Source: Sphingobium lignivorans
GTDB lineage: Bacteria; Pseudomonadota; Alphaproteobacteria; Sphingomonadales; Sphingomonadaceae
DNA: 64,000 nt
Assembly (NCBI RefSeq): GCF_014203955.1
Contig: NZ_JACHKA010000001.1
Location: 3,193,001 to 3,257,000, forward strand
Direction: 5' to 3'
Below are positions 8,145 to 17,229 of the stretch, piece after piece (the first letter of the stretch is position 1; each line of letters begins with the position of its first letter). The translations under genes and the position numbers were made by a program. Below the pieces are notes generated by a model. The model made no database searches and was not told where the DNA came from. It saw nothing but the letters and a program-made list of their open reading frames with translations.

Positions 8145-9514
8145 TGCGCCTGCCGTCCGTCGGCCTGCTGGGCAGGATCGTGCTGATCCTCGCCTTCGTG
8201 CTGATAACCGAGTTCGTCGCCAACACATTCGTTTTCGAACGGGTGAGCCGCTTCGCGCTTCAGGACGACGAAGCCAATCTCATGGCGGAATATCTCGTGG
8301 TGGCGCGCCGGGTCATGGATCGCACGCCGCCCCAGGATCGGGATGCGGTCGCGCGCGAACTCAGTACGCCCCGGCTGCAACTGAACTGGCACAAGGGCAT
8401 CGACAGCCGGGCGGCACGGTTCAATCTCGACGAACTGCGCTCGCAAATGCTCGCCATCGAGCCCAAATTGCGGGAAGCGAAGCTGCGCCTCTATCTCATG
8501 CCGCTCAGCCGTGGCGGGGAAGTGGGTGGCAGCGTGGAGCTGAGCGACCACACGACCGTGATGTTCCGGGCCGTCCAGCCCCATGCCTTCTGGCCCCTGA
8601 CGGTCGGCCGCATGCTCGCTCTGTCGGTGCCGATGATCCTGCTGGCGGTGCTGGGCGGCCTCATGATCCGCGCGACCCTGAAGCCCCTGAGCATGCTGAT
8701 GCACGCCACGCGAACCCTCGGCAATCAGGAACCCGTGCCCGTGACGGAGCGTGGCCCGCGCGAGGTCCGCACGCTCATTCGTGACTTCAACATGATGCAG
8801 CAGCGCATCCATCGGCTGGTCTCCGCGCGGACGCAGGCGCTTGCCGCGGTCGGGCATGATCTGCGCACGCCGCTCGCCCGCATGGAGCTGCGGCTCCACG
8901 GTGCAAAGGTCGACGAGGAGACGCGAGCCGCGCTCATCAAGGACATCGGAGAGATGAGCGACCTGCTCCAGTCGCTCCAGACCTATCTTGGCGGCGAGGG
9001 CGATACCCTTCCGGTGGAGAAAGTGGATATCGCCGTGATGGCGGCCACCATCGTCGACGCCGCGAGCGACGCCGGTCACGATGCGACCTATGATGGCCCT
9101 TCCAGCCTCGAGGTCATGACCCGTGCCGTCTCGATGCGCCGCGCCATCTCAAATCTCGTCGAGAACGCGCTTCATTATGCGGGCAATGTGCGCGTCAGCG
9201 TGCGCGAGGAGAACGGCGCCGTCCTCATCTGCGTGGAAGATGATGGCCCCGGCATTCCGGCGGAAAAGCTGGAAACAGCCCTCCAGCCCTTCGTCCGCCT
9301 GGACGAAGGCCGGGCGCGGAACACACGCGGCATGGGGCTGGGCCTCGCGATCGTCCACAACGGCGTGCGGGCGGAAGGCGGGACGCTGAGCCTGACCAAT
9401 CGTTCCGAGGGTGGCCTGCGCGCCGTCATCCGTTTGCCGACCGCCCGTCACGATGCGTCGCGCAGCAATATTTCCTTACAAGACGGAGCAAGCGCAGAAA
9501 TTTTCCGTGGCTAG
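8144..9514 (+). CDS. EnvZ-type sensor histidine kinase
   Basis: A 456-residue inner-membrane kinase. Transmembrane segments are near residues 5-27 (GLLGRIVLILAFVLITEFVA) and in LSVPMILLAVLGGLMI, with a periplasmic sensor region of ~130 residues between them. A HAMP linker follows, then the H-box AVGHDLRTPLARM (His at about 238), N-box NLVENALHYAG, and G-boxes EDDGPGIP and GMGLGLAIV. The start ATG overlaps the stop of the upstream regulator in that gene's corrected frame (TGATG). Together they form an OmpR/EnvZ-like pair; the signal is unknown. Confidence 0.9.
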   Translation: MRLPSVGLLGRIVLILAFVLITEFVANTFVFERVSRFALQDDEANLMAEYLVVARRVMDRTPPQDRDAVARELSTPRLQLNWHKGIDSRAARFNLDELRSQMLAIEPKLREAKLRLYLMPLSRGGEVGGSVELSDHTTVMFRAVQPHAFWPLTVGRMLALSVPMILLAVLGGLMIRATLKPLSMLMHATRTLGNQEPVPVTERGPREVRTLIRDFNMMQQRIHRLVSARTQALAAVGHDLRTPLARMELRLHGAKVDEETRAALIKDIGEMSDLLQSLQTYLGGEGDTLPVEKVDIAVMAATIVDAASDAGHDATYDGPSSLEVMTRAVSMRRAISNLVENALHYAGNVRVSVREENGAVLICVEDDGPGIPAEKLETALQPFVRLDEGRARNTRGMGLGLAIVHNGVRAEGGTLSLTNRSEGGLRAVIRLPTARHDASRSNISLQDGASAEIFRG

Positions 9515-9561
9515 ATTTCCTGAAACGCGGGCCCTGGCTCGCCATCAAGGAGATTTCTGCG

Positions 9562-10257
9562 ATGAACGAACTGATCGGACGAGTTTTCAGCTTCGAAAAA
9601 AGCGTCTTCCCGGGGAGCTTCGACCTTTATTCCAAGCTTGCCGCTCATGGACAAAGCCCCAAGGCACTGATGATTTCCTGCGCGGACTCCCGCGTCGTGC
9701 CGGAGCAGATCATGCAGGCGCAGCCGGGCGACCTTTTCGTCTGCCGCAACGCGGGCAACATCGTGCCGCCCTTTGCCACCCAGAATGGCGGCGTGTCCTC
9801 GACGGTCGAATATGCCGTCATGGCGCTGGGCGTGCGGGACATCATCGTGTGCGGCCATTCCGACTGCGGCGCGATGAAGGCCCTCAGCAAGCCCGAATCC
9901 CTGGCGACGATGCCGAACGTGGCAGCGTGGCTGCGTCATGGCTCGGCAGCCCAGCATGTCGTCGACACCTGCTATGCGCATCTGGAGGATGATGCCCGCA
10001 TCCGCGCCATCAGCCTCGAGAATGTGATTGCCCAGCTCGCGCACCTGCGCACGCACCCTTCCGTGGCGGCCGCCATCGCGCGTGGCGAGATGAGCCTGCA
10101 CGGCTGGTTCGTGGACATTCATGCCGGCCATGTGCTTGGCCTCGACGGCGAGACCGGACGCTTCCGGCCGCTGCGCGAGAACCAGCCGCTTCCGGTCGCC
10201 GTGCCGGCCTCGACGCGGATCGTTTCCGACTTCTACGCGGTCGAGGCTGCCGAATGA
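9562..10257 (+). CDS. beta-class carbonic anhydrase
   Basis: A 231-residue cytoplasmic zinc enzyme interconverting CO2 and bicarbonate. Zinc ligands and the catalytic dyad are visible in ISCADSRVVPE (Cys ~40, Asp ~42, Arg ~44) and CGHSDCGAMKAL (His ~99, Cys ~102); NAGNIVPP is the conserved substrate-pocket segment. A clear AAGGAG site lies before ATG 9562. The stop codon overlaps the start of the SulP transporter (ATGA), so enzyme and transporter are translationally coupled. Confidence 0.93.
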   Translation: MNELIGRVFSFEKSVFPGSFDLYSKLAAHGQSPKALMISCADSRVVPEQIMQAQPGDLFVCRNAGNIVPPFATQNGGVSSTVEYAVMALGVRDIIVCGHSDCGAMKALSKPESLATMPNVAAWLRHGSAAQHVVDTCYAHLEDDARIRAISLENVIAQLAHLRTHPSVAAAIARGEMSLHGWFVDIHAGHVLGLDGETGRFRPLRENQPLPVAVPASTRIVSDFYAVEAAE

Positions 10258-11795
10258 TTGGCGCGCTGAAGGGCCGATCCTTGGGCGGCGGGGCGGAAGG
10301 CGGCACCTTCACCCGCGACTTCACCGCTTCGATCGTGGTGTTCCTGGTGGCGATGCCGCTTTGCATGGGCATCGCCATCGCTTCGGGGGTCCCGCCCGAA
10401 AAGGGGCTCATCACCGGCATCATCGGCGGCGTCGTCGTCGGCTTTCTCGCCGGTTCCCCCTTGCAGGTCAGCGGCCCCGCCGCTGGCCTGGCCGTCATTG
10501 TGTTCGAGTTCGTGCGTGAGCATGGCCTCGCCGCGCTCGGCCCGGTGCTCCTGCTGGCAGGCGTTCTGCAGTTCGTGGCCGGCATGGCCCGGATGGGCGG
10601 TTTCTTCCGCTCGGTCTCGCCGGCGGTCGTCCACGGGATGCTGGCGGGCATCGGCGCGCTGATCGTGGTCGGGCAGTTCCATATCCTGTTCGACAACCAG
10701 CCGATGTCCAGCGGTCTGGAGAACATTGCTCTGATGCCGGCCCGGGTGCTGGGCTTGTCGCCCTACAGCCTCCAGTCGGCCGAATATGCGCTGTTCCTCG
10801 GCCTCGTCACCATCGGCGCGATGGTGGGCTGGGAGAAGCTGCGTCCCGCGAGCATGAAGCTGGTGCCCGGCGCCCTTCTGGGCGTGGTCGCTGCGACCCT
10901 GATTGCGTGGCTGGCTCAGCTCAACGTGGCGCGGATCGACGTGCCTGCCTCGATTGCCGGCGCGATCGAATCCCCCGGCGTGAATTTCCTCGACCCGCTG
11001 ATGCAGCCCGCGCTGCTGGTGGCGGCCCTTGCCATCGCCTTCATTGCCAGTGCGGAGACCCTGCTCTCGGCGGCGGCTGTCGATCGCATGCATGATGGCG
11101 TCCGCACGGATTATAACAAGGAACTGCGCGCACAGGGCGTCGGCAACCTGCTCTGCGGTCTCGCGGGCGCCTTGCCGATGACCGGCGTGATCGTCCGCAG
11201 TTCGGCCAACGTCCAGGCCGGAGCCAAGACCCGCTGGTCGGCCATCCTCCACGGCGTGTGGATCCTCGGCTTCGTCGCGCTGCTGCCTGGTCTGCTCCGC
11301 GAAGTCCCGATGGCGGCCCTTGGCGGCGTCCTGGTCGTCACCGGCTGGCGGCTCGTGAGCCTGACGCATGTGCGCCACCTGTTCGCCAATTACGGCATAT
11401 TGCCGGCGGCGATCTGGGCGGTCACCTTCATCCTCGTGGTGACGACTGACCTTCTGACCGGCGTTCTGGTGGGCCTTGGCCTCTCGGTGATCGAGCTGAT
11501 CCAGCATCGCAAGACGCTGCGGCTCAAGGTCGAGGAGGAGCGCTCGGAGGAAATCAGCCATCTGCGTCTTGATGGCTCGGCCACCTTCGTCAGCCTGACC
11601 CGGCTCACGCAGGTGCTGGAAAGCATTCCCCGCGAGCATGCCGTCGAACTCGATCTCCATCGGCTGCACGGCATCGACCATACCAGCACGGAGCTGATGC
11701 GCGAATGGGTCGCGCGCCGGAAAGCCACGGGCAAGCCCGTGACGCTGCTCGGCCCCGATCACCTCGTCAAACGACTGGCGTTCAACGCCCACTGA
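10254..11795 (+). CDS. SulP-family anion (bicarbonate/sulfate) transporter with STAS domain
   Basis: A 513-residue inner-membrane transporter. About a dozen hydrophobic helices run from residue ~22 (FTASIVVFLVAMPLCMGIAI) to ~410, including the SulP signature region SGPAAGLAVIVFEFV. A cytoplasmic STAS domain follows (about 425-510; AVELDLHRLHGIDHTSTELM). SulP proteins carry sulfate, bicarbonate or other anions. Coupling to carbonic anhydrase, seen in known bicarbonate-uptake pairs, makes bicarbonate the likelier substrate here; this is inference from context. Confidence 0.88.
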   Translation: MIGALKGRSLGGGAEGGTFTRDFTASIVVFLVAMPLCMGIAIASGVPPEKGLITGIIGGVVVGFLAGSPLQVSGPAAGLAVIVFEFVREHGLAALGPVLLLAGVLQFVAGMARMGGFFRSVSPAVVHGMLAGIGALIVVGQFHILFDNQPMSSGLENIALMPARVLGLSPYSLQSAEYALFLGLVTIGAMVGWEKLRPASMKLVPGALLGVVAATLIAWLAQLNVARIDVPASIAGAIESPGVNFLDPLMQPALLVAALAIAFIASAETLLSAAAVDRMHDGVRTDYNKELRAQGVGNLLCGLAGALPMTGVIVRSSANVQAGAKTRWSAILHGVWILGFVALLPGLLREVPMAALGGVLVVTGWRLVSLTHVRHLFANYGILPAAIWAVTFILVVTTDLLTGVLVGLGLSVIELIQHRKTLRLKVEEERSEEISHLRLDGSATFVSLTRLTQVLESIPREHAVELDLHRLHGIDHTSTELMREWVARRKATGKPVTLLGPDHLVKRLAFNAH

Positions 11796-11827
11796 CCCCC
11801 AGGGGAGGCGCCCCCAAATCCCTCCCC

Positions 11828-11862
11828 AAGGCCGGATCGTGGCAATGCCGCGGTCCGGCCTT
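11828..11862 (+). terminator. rho-independent terminator after the carbonic anhydrase-SulP operon
   Basis: Stem AAGGCCGGA/TCCGGCCTT, 33 bp after the SulP stop, followed by TTTCCTG. It closes the two-gene operon. Confidence 0.7.
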
Positions 11863-12121
11863 TCCTGTTCAGGCGTCCGCATCGGGCGCTTTGCTCTCCC
11901 GCTTCACGGACAAATCGCGGCCCTGCCCACTCGCTGGCGGGACGAATCGAAAACTGTGGAAGCCAAAAGCACAGATAAGCTGTATGGGGCCCTTCAAGGC
12001 ATCCGCTGACGCGGCCGGCCCACTACAGCCGCCAGATCATGCGCGCGCCCGATGCCGGGCCGCGAAAGCGTCTATTGCCACATTCCGGGCCGCGCGCGGC
12101 TCTTCTTGATTTGCGAGTCAC
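11863..12121. other. non-coding leader region upstream of the DEAD-box gene
   Basis: With the terminator this is a 326-base gap. No coding frame of note; it must contain the helicase promoter and 5' leader. DEAD-box helicase genes of the DeaD type often have long leaders, but no specific structure could be named. Confidence 0.5.
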
Positions 12122-13888
12122 ATGTCCTTTTCCAATCTTCCGCTTGTTCTTGGCGATGCGCTGTCCGAGCATGGCTACACTGCCCCCACAGCCGTCCAGG
12201 CCACCGTCCTCGAGGCAGAGGCCCATGGCCGCGACCTCATCGTCTCCGCGCAAACCGGCTCCGGCAAGACCGTTGCCTTCGGCCTGGCCCTTGCGAGCGA
12301 TCTGCTTGGGGACGATGGCCTCATGCCGCCGCCCGGCAAGCCGCTGGCGCTCATAATCGCCCCGACGCGGGAGCTGGCCCTGCAGGTCAGCCGCGAGTTC
12401 ATCTGGCTCTACGGCAAGGCCGGCGCGCGCATCGCGACCTGCGTCGGCGGCATGGACGCGTCGAGGGAAAGGCGCGCACTCAACCACGGCGCGCATATCG
12501 TGGTGGGCACCCCCGGGCGCCTGCGCGATCATCTGGAGCGCGGCGCGCTCGATCTGGCGGCGCTCCGCGGCGTGGTGCTCGATGAAGCCGACGAAATGCT
12601 CGACATGGGCTTTCGCGAGGATCTCGAGGAAATCCTCGACGCGACGCCGTCCGAACGGCGGACCCTGCTCTTCTCGGCAACGATGCCCGCGCCGATCGTG
12701 GCGCTCGCCCGGCGCTATCAGCGCGACGCCCTGCGCATCTCGACCGTCTCGCAGGATCGCGGCCATGGCGACATCAGCTATCAGGTCATGGCCATCGCGC
12801 CGTCCGATATCGAGAATGCCGTGGTCAACCTGCTTCGCTTCCACGAGGCGGAGACAGCGATCCTGTTCTGCGGGACGCGAGACAATGTCCGCCACCTCCA
12901 TGCCAATCTCGTGGAGCGTGGCTTCGGCGCCGTCGCGCTGTCCGGCGAGCACAGCCAGAACGAGCGCAATCAGGCGCTGCAGGCCCTGCGCGATCGCCGC
13001 GCGCGCGTCTGCGTGGCGACCGACGTGGCCGCGCGCGGCATCGACCTGCCCAATCTCAGCCTCGTCATCCATGTGGATATCCCCCGCGACGCCGAGACGC
13101 TGCAGCATCGCTCCGGCCGCACCGGGCGCGCGGGCAAGAAAGGCACGGCCGTGCTGATCGTGCCCTATCAGCGGCGCCGGCGGGTCGAGTCCATGTTGCG
13201 GGGCGCCCGTATCCCCGCCGAATGGGTCTCGCCGCCTTCCGCGGACGACATTCGCCGTGCTGACAGCGAACGCCTGCTGACCACCCTCCTCGCCCCCGTG
13301 GAGCTCGACGAGCAGGACCACAAGCTGGCCGACCGGTTGCTGGCCGAGCGAAGCGCGCATGACATTGCCGCGGCGCTGGTCCACGCCCATCGCGTCCGCC
13401 TGCCCGCGCCCGAGGATCTGCTGGGCAGCGATGCGCCTCAGGAAGCGCGCCAGCCCCGCGCGGGGTTCGAGGGGAGCGCGTGGTTCCGCCTCAACATCGG
13501 CCGCCGACAGAATGCCGAGGCCCGCTGGATCCTGCCGTTGCTCTGCCGGCGCGGCCATGTGAGCCGCAACGAGATCGGCGCCATCCGCATCGCTGCCAGC
13601 GAGACGCTGTTCGAGGTGCCCGGTGCCCTCGCGTCACGGTTCCTGGATGCCGTCCGCCGCACGGCGAATGAAGAGGATGATGTCGAGATTCAGCCGGTCG
13701 AGGGCAAGCCGCGTGACGCCGCGCGCCAGAACCGCCGCGAGGAGAACCGTCCGTCCGATGGCCCCCGCCCCCTTCGGGCCCGTCTCGGGCGGGCCGATCA
13801 TGGCAAGCCGGATGGCGGCAAGGGCCGCAAGCCCGGGCCGGGGGCTGGCAAGGGCGGCTGGCGCAAGAAGAATGGGCGGGAGAGGTGA
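12122..13888 (+). CDS. DEAD-box ATP-dependent RNA helicase (DeaD/DbpA type)
   Basis: A 588-residue RNA helicase. In order: Q-motif region (GYTAPTAVQ), Walker [23 protein letters not shown] (in [13 protein letters not shown]), SAT, then the second RecA lobe with ARGID and [11 protein letters not shown] DbpA/CsdA-type RNA-binding domain lies at about 445-505 ([35 protein letters not shown]), followed by a basic, Gly/Lys/Arg-rich tail of ~70 residues. This points to ribosome assembly or cold-adapted RNA remodelling. The stop overlaps the GTG start of the DUF188 gene. Confidence 0.92.
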   Translation: MSFSNLPLVLGDALSEHGYTAPTAVQATVLEAEAHGRDLIVSAQTGSGKTVAFGLALASDLLGDDGLMPPPGKPLALIIAPTRELALQVSREFIWLYGKAGARIATCVGGMDASRERRALNHGAHIVVGTPGRLRDHLERGALDLAALRGVVLDEADEMLDMGFREDLEEILDATPSERRTLLFSATMPAPIVALARRYQRDALRISTVSQDRGHGDISYQVMAIAPSDIENAVVNLLRFHEAETAILFCGTRDNVRHLHANLVERGFGAVALSGEHSQNERNQALQALRDRRARVCVATDVAARGIDLPNLSLVIHVDIPRDAETLQHRSGRTGRAGKKGTAVLIVPYQRRRRVESMLRGARIPAEWVSPPSADDIRRADSERLLTTLLAPVELDEQDHKLADRLLAERSAHDIAAALVHAHRVRLPAPEDLLGSDAPQEARQPRAGFEGSAWFRLNIGRRQNAEARWILPLLCRRGHVSRNEIGAIRIAASETLFEVPGALASRFLDAVRRTANEEDDVEIQPVEGKPRDAARQNRREENRPSDGPRPLRARLGRADHGKPDGGKGRKPGPGAGKGGWRKKNGRER

Positions 13889-14358
13889 TCCGCATCCTGG
13901 TGGATGCCGACGCCTGCCCCGTGAAGGACGAGATATACAAGGTCGCTTTCCGGCATGAGGTCGCCGTCAGCATCGTCAGCAACAGCCCGATGCGGGTTCC
14001 CGTCGCCCCCCTGATCGAGCGCGTGATCGTCTCCGACGGTTTCGACGCCGCCGATGACTGGATCGCGGAGCGGGCCGACGGGGAAGCCGTCTGCATCACG
14101 GCGGACATCCTGCTTGCCGACCGGTGCCTCAAGGCCGGGGCGATCGTGATTGCCCCGAACGGCAAGCCCTTCACCATGGCCTCTATCGGCGGCGCGATCG
14201 CCACGCGCGCCATCATGGCCGACCTGCGCGCCGGAGGCGATATCATCGGTGGGCCCGCCCCCTTCAGCAAGACCGATCGCTCCCGCTTCCTCTCGGCCCT
14301 CGACGAAGCGCTGGTGCGCCTGAAGCGTGCAGGTAGCAGGCATAGCCGCGAGGGGTAG
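13885..14358 (+). CDS. YaiI/YqxD family protein (DUF188, UPF0178)
   Basis: A 157-residue protein starting at GTG 13885, overlapping the helicase stop (GTGA). The N-terminal [20 protein letters not shown] and the segments [16 protein letters not shown] and [20 protein letters not shown] are signature regions of the DUF188 family, which has a PIN-like nuclease fold with conserved aspartates (DADACPVK). The biochemical function is not established. Coupling to an RNA helicase fits an RNA-related role, but that is inference. Confidence 0.88.
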   Translation: MIRILVDADACPVKDEIYKVAFRHEVAVSIVSNSPMRVPVAPLIERVIVSDGFDAADDWIAERADGEAVCITADILLADRCLKAGAIVIAPNGKPFTMASIGGAIATRAIMADLRAGGDIIGGPAPFSKTDRSRFLSALDEALVRLKRAGSRHSREG

Positions 14359-14482
14359 GGTTGGTCTTTTGATATGGATTACGGGCGCTGGGCTGAGGTG
14401 TCTGCGCGGGGCCTTTATCGGGATCCGACGTCGGAAAATTGTTCGACCGGCTCTGATTACGGACTGGGTGTGGCGATCGTCT

Positions 14483-14881
14483 TCAGCTGAGCGGCCCAAA
14501 ATCCCGACGGAAAACGGCGGCGCGGATATTGGTGTAAAGGTCACCTTCATACTCATAGAGCGCGAAGCTGTTGATACGGTAGCGATCGCCCTTCTTGAGC
14601 GGGCCGGACGTGAAATCAGGAGCATCCACGATGGCCTCAAACTCCGAGGCCAACTCCGCGACAAGGCGCTTGCCGTCCGTAAAGCTGTGGCGGACTTCGA
14701 TAATTCGGCGGGTCTGCTGGTTAACCTTACGATAGAATTCGATGATGGCATGATGTCCGATCATCTGGGTGCCATTGCCGATGGTGAGGTGCACGTCGGG
14801 CGCATAGTGGCGCACCAACTCGCTCCAGTTCTGTGCATTGAAGGCCGCAATGTAGGCGCGGAACCGCTCTTCCTGGTTCAT
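14483..14881 (-). CDS. NTF2-like (SnoaL-type) protein
   Basis: A 132-residue cytoplasmic protein of the nuclear transport factor 2-like fold: YIAAFNAQNWSELVRHYAPD (helix and first strand), GHHAIIEFYRKV, then the antiparallel strands ending in YEYEGDLYTNIRAAVFRRDF. The family includes small-molecule isomerases, cyclases and binding proteins; the substrate here is unknown. It starts four bases inside the end of the upstream gene (ATGA) and so is translated with a second NTF2-like protein. Confidence 0.75.
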   Translation of the reverse strand: MNQEERFRAYIAAFNAQNWSELVRHYAPDVHLTIGNGTQMIGHHAIIEFYRKVNQQTRRIIEVRHSFTDGKRLVAELASEFEAIVDAPDFTSGPLKKGDRYRINSFALYEYEGDLYTNIRAAVFRRDFGPLS

Positions 14882-15402
14882 GCGCTGCGTCCCTTTTGTG
14901 GGCTGAACCGGGCTGAACGGACACGGGTGAACAGTCCCTTCGCAATGTCATACATCACGAAGTTCACGCTCTCGCGCGTGTCTCCCGCTTTCAGCGGGCC
15001 CGTGGGCATATCCGGCCAGTCCTTATGCGCCACCAACGTGGTTCTCAGCACGGCAAGCATGTGCGCGCCTGTGGGATCGCCAACAAAGGTCTGGAGCTCC
15101 ACACGCTCATGAAGATATTTCCGGACTGTTCTGTAGAAGTCCATGACAGCCTGCCGACCCGTAACCTGAGCAGCTTGGCCGAAGAACTGCACATCATCGG
15201 CATAATAGGCACCGAACCTTTCTTCGTCCGCACGATTGAACGCGTCGAGATACGTCTCGAACCAGGGCTGGGATGCAACGGGATGGGGGGTGGTAGAGAT
15301 GGCCAGCGCGCTTTTGCCACCGAGGCCCAGAACAGCGGCACCTCCAATAAACCCTCGTCGAGAAGCGGTAAGGAATTGGTGCTCAACTGGTTTCTTGGCC
15401 AT
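14878..15402 (-). CDS. exported NTF2-like protein with Tat signal
   Basis: A 174-residue protein with a twin-arginine signal (SRRGFIGGAAVLGLGG, about residues 14-29) ending near ALA, so the mature protein should be periplasmic. The mature part is NTF2-like: YLDAFNRADEERFGAYYADD, GRQAVMDFYRTVRKYLHE, and C-terminal strands GLFTRVRSARFSP. It resembles the downstream gene in layout, suggesting an old duplication in which only this copy kept or gained an export signal. The substrate is unknown. Confidence 0.75.
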   Translation of the reverse strand: MAKKPVEHQFLTASRRGFIGGAAVLGLGGKSALAISTTPHPVASQPWFETYLDAFNRADEERFGAYYADDVQFFGQAAQVTGRQAVMDFYRTVRKYLHERVELQTFVGDPTGAHMLAVLRTTLVAHKDWPDMPTGPLKAGDTRESVNFVMYDIAKGLFTRVRSARFSPQKGRSA

Positions 15403-15630
15403 GATCCTCTCCGCTGCCGGCTGCCCGGCATGCTACCATGGTGCCTCACCGATGTTGAGAGATCAACAGCCCGTGACGACGCCGTTGGTTCAGTCACGGC
15501 TCAAAGAACCGCGTTCCCTGGCAGAAGACATACGCTCATGTATGTACGGCGAACTCCGGCATGAGAGCATTCCTTTAGACAGCAGACAGCAAGTCGAGAG
15601 TGATCAGTGTTCCGCTGCGCTTATGCATCG

Positions 15631-17217
15631 TCAGGCACGCACGATCACGGCTTCGTGAGGGGCCACGGCAAAACGCGCCAATGTGTTCGCGCTCCCACCC
15701 GGCTTCTGGACCTGGTCGATCACCTTGACGTCCGTGCGCCACAGCGCCGGTTCGATATCGAACCGGTCATAGCCGCGCTGGTGATTGGCAAGAGCGAGAT
15801 TGGGGTTGCGGCCATCCAGATAGGCCTGGATGGCAGGCGTTACCGGAGCGCCATCGCCCTCGGAGGAAATCGAGCTGGCCATGAATTCGACAGCGGCGGC
15901 TGGTCCATCGGGCTCATCGTCCCGCATGGGCACGGTCCCGACATTGTGCATATGCGCGTCTCCCGTGGCGACAATGACATTGGTGAGGCCGGCTTGGGCG
16001 ATCTCGCTCACCAGCCGCGCGCGCGCTTGCGGGTAACCGCTCCACGTATCGGTCGGAGTGGGTAGCGCTTCGCCCGCCGGCCCGCGCCGGACCAGCGGCA
16101 TCATGCGCACCTGTTGCGCGATCAGGTTCCAGCGGGCCGTGCTGCCGCGCAGGCCCTCGGCCAGCCAGGCCTCCTGGGCAGGGCCGATCATCGTCGAGTC
16201 CGGGATCTCGTCGGTGCGGCAATGATGGTCGTCCGATCCCATGCAGAGCTGGTCGGTCCGGTGGCTGCGCGTGTCGAGCACATGGATGCGGCAGAGGGCA
16301 CCATAATCCAGCCGCCGAAACATGGCGAGACCGTCGGCATGGGGGAACTGCGCGCGCCGTACCGGCACATGTTCGTACCAGGCCTGCATCGCGGCGAAGC
16401 GGCGTAGCAGGAAAGCCTCGGGCGGCGTTCCGTCCTGATCGAATGCCTCGACCCAATTATTATCCACTTCATGATCGTCGAACGACATGATGAAGGCCGC
16501 CGCCGCATGGGCGGCCTGCAGATCGGGGTCGCTCTTGTAGAGCGCATAGCGGCGGCGATAATCGTCGAGGCTGTATGTTTCGCCGCCCAGATGAGCGCGG
16601 CTGACCACTTTGCCCAAGGCATCGCAGATGACCTTCTTCGAGGGGCCGCCATCCTCATAGATATAGTCGCCATAATGGAACACGGCGTCGATGTCGGGTT
16701 CTTCGGAAATATGGCGCCAGGCGCTATACCAGCCATGCTGATAATTCTGGCAGCCCGCCACGATCAGGCGCATCTGTTCCGGCAGATCGCCCGGGGCGGG
16801 CGCCGTGCGCGCCATCCCGACCGGGCTTTGGGCAACCCCACCGATGGCAAAGCGATACCAATAGGGTCGGCGCGGACGCAGTCCCCCCACTTCCATATGG
16901 ATGCTGTGCGCCAGTTCCGGTCTTGCCAGCGTATCGCCCTTCCGGACCACGCGCCGGAAGGCCGGGTCCTCCGCCACTTCCCATTGCAGCGCGACGGCCG
17001 CCTTGGGCATGCCGCCATTCTCCTCGAGCGGTCGAGGCGCGAGCCTCGTCCAGATGACGAAGCCGTCCGGCCAGGGATCGCCAGCCGCTACCCCCAGCGC
17101 GAACGGATCGTCGGGAAAACGCGGGGCCGCCCAGAGCCTGTCCACGCGTCCCAGAGCGCCGGTCAGGGCCAGCCCGCCCGTCGCTGCCAGAAAATGCCGG
17201 CGATCGCATGTCAGCAT
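15631..17217 (-). CDS. PhoD-family alkaline phosphatase/phosphodiesterase
   Basis: A 528-residue exported metallophosphatase. It begins with a Tat-like signal (RRHFLAATGGLALTGALG). A PhoD N-terminal domain follows (FALGVAAGDPWPDGFVIWTR), then the catalytic domain: VAGCQNYQHGWYSAW, AVFHYGDYIYE, FIMSFDDHEVDNNW and VATGDAHMHN provide the Asp/His/Asn metal ligands. PhoD enzymes release phosphate from mono- and diesters in the periplasm or outside. The gene begins 13 bp after the stop of a TonB-dependent receptor, so receptor and phosphatase form one unit, downstream of a FecI/FecR-type pair. Confidence 0.9.
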   Translation of the reverse strand: MLTCDRRHFLAATGGLALTGALGRVDRLWAAPRFPDDPFALGVAAGDPWPDGFVIWTRLAPRPLEENGGMPKAAVALQWEVAEDPAFRRVVRKGDTLARPELAHSIHMEVGGLRPRRPYWYRFAIGGVAQSPVGMARTAPAPGDLPEQMRLIVAGCQNYQHGWYSAWRHISEEPDIDAVFHYGDYIYEDGGPSKKVICDALGKVVSRAHLGGETYSLDDYRRRYALYKSDPDLQAAHAAAAFIMSFDDHEVDNNWVEAFDQDGTPPEAFLLRRFAAMQAWYEHVPVRRAQFPHADGLAMFRRLDYGALCRIHVLDTRSHRTDQLCMGSDDHHCRTDEIPDSTMIGPAQEAWLAEGLRGSTARWNLIAQQVRMMPLVRRGPAGEALPTPTDTWSGYPQARARLVSEIAQAGLTNVIVATGDAHMHNVGTVPMRDDEPDGPAAAVEFMASSISSEGDGAPVTPAIQAYLDGRNPNLALANHQRGYDRFDIEPALWRTDVKVIDQVQKPGGSANTLARFAVAPHEAVIVRA

Positions 17218-17229
17218 GGCTGGCCTCGC

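Noticed and set aside
10233-11882. Minus-strand frame of 549 codons
   Set aside because: Antisense to the SulP transporter; rich in His, Arg and Gln as expected of a shadow of membrane helices.
12023-13558. Minus-strand frame of 511 codons
   Set aside because: Antisense to the DEAD-box helicase with no family motif of its own.
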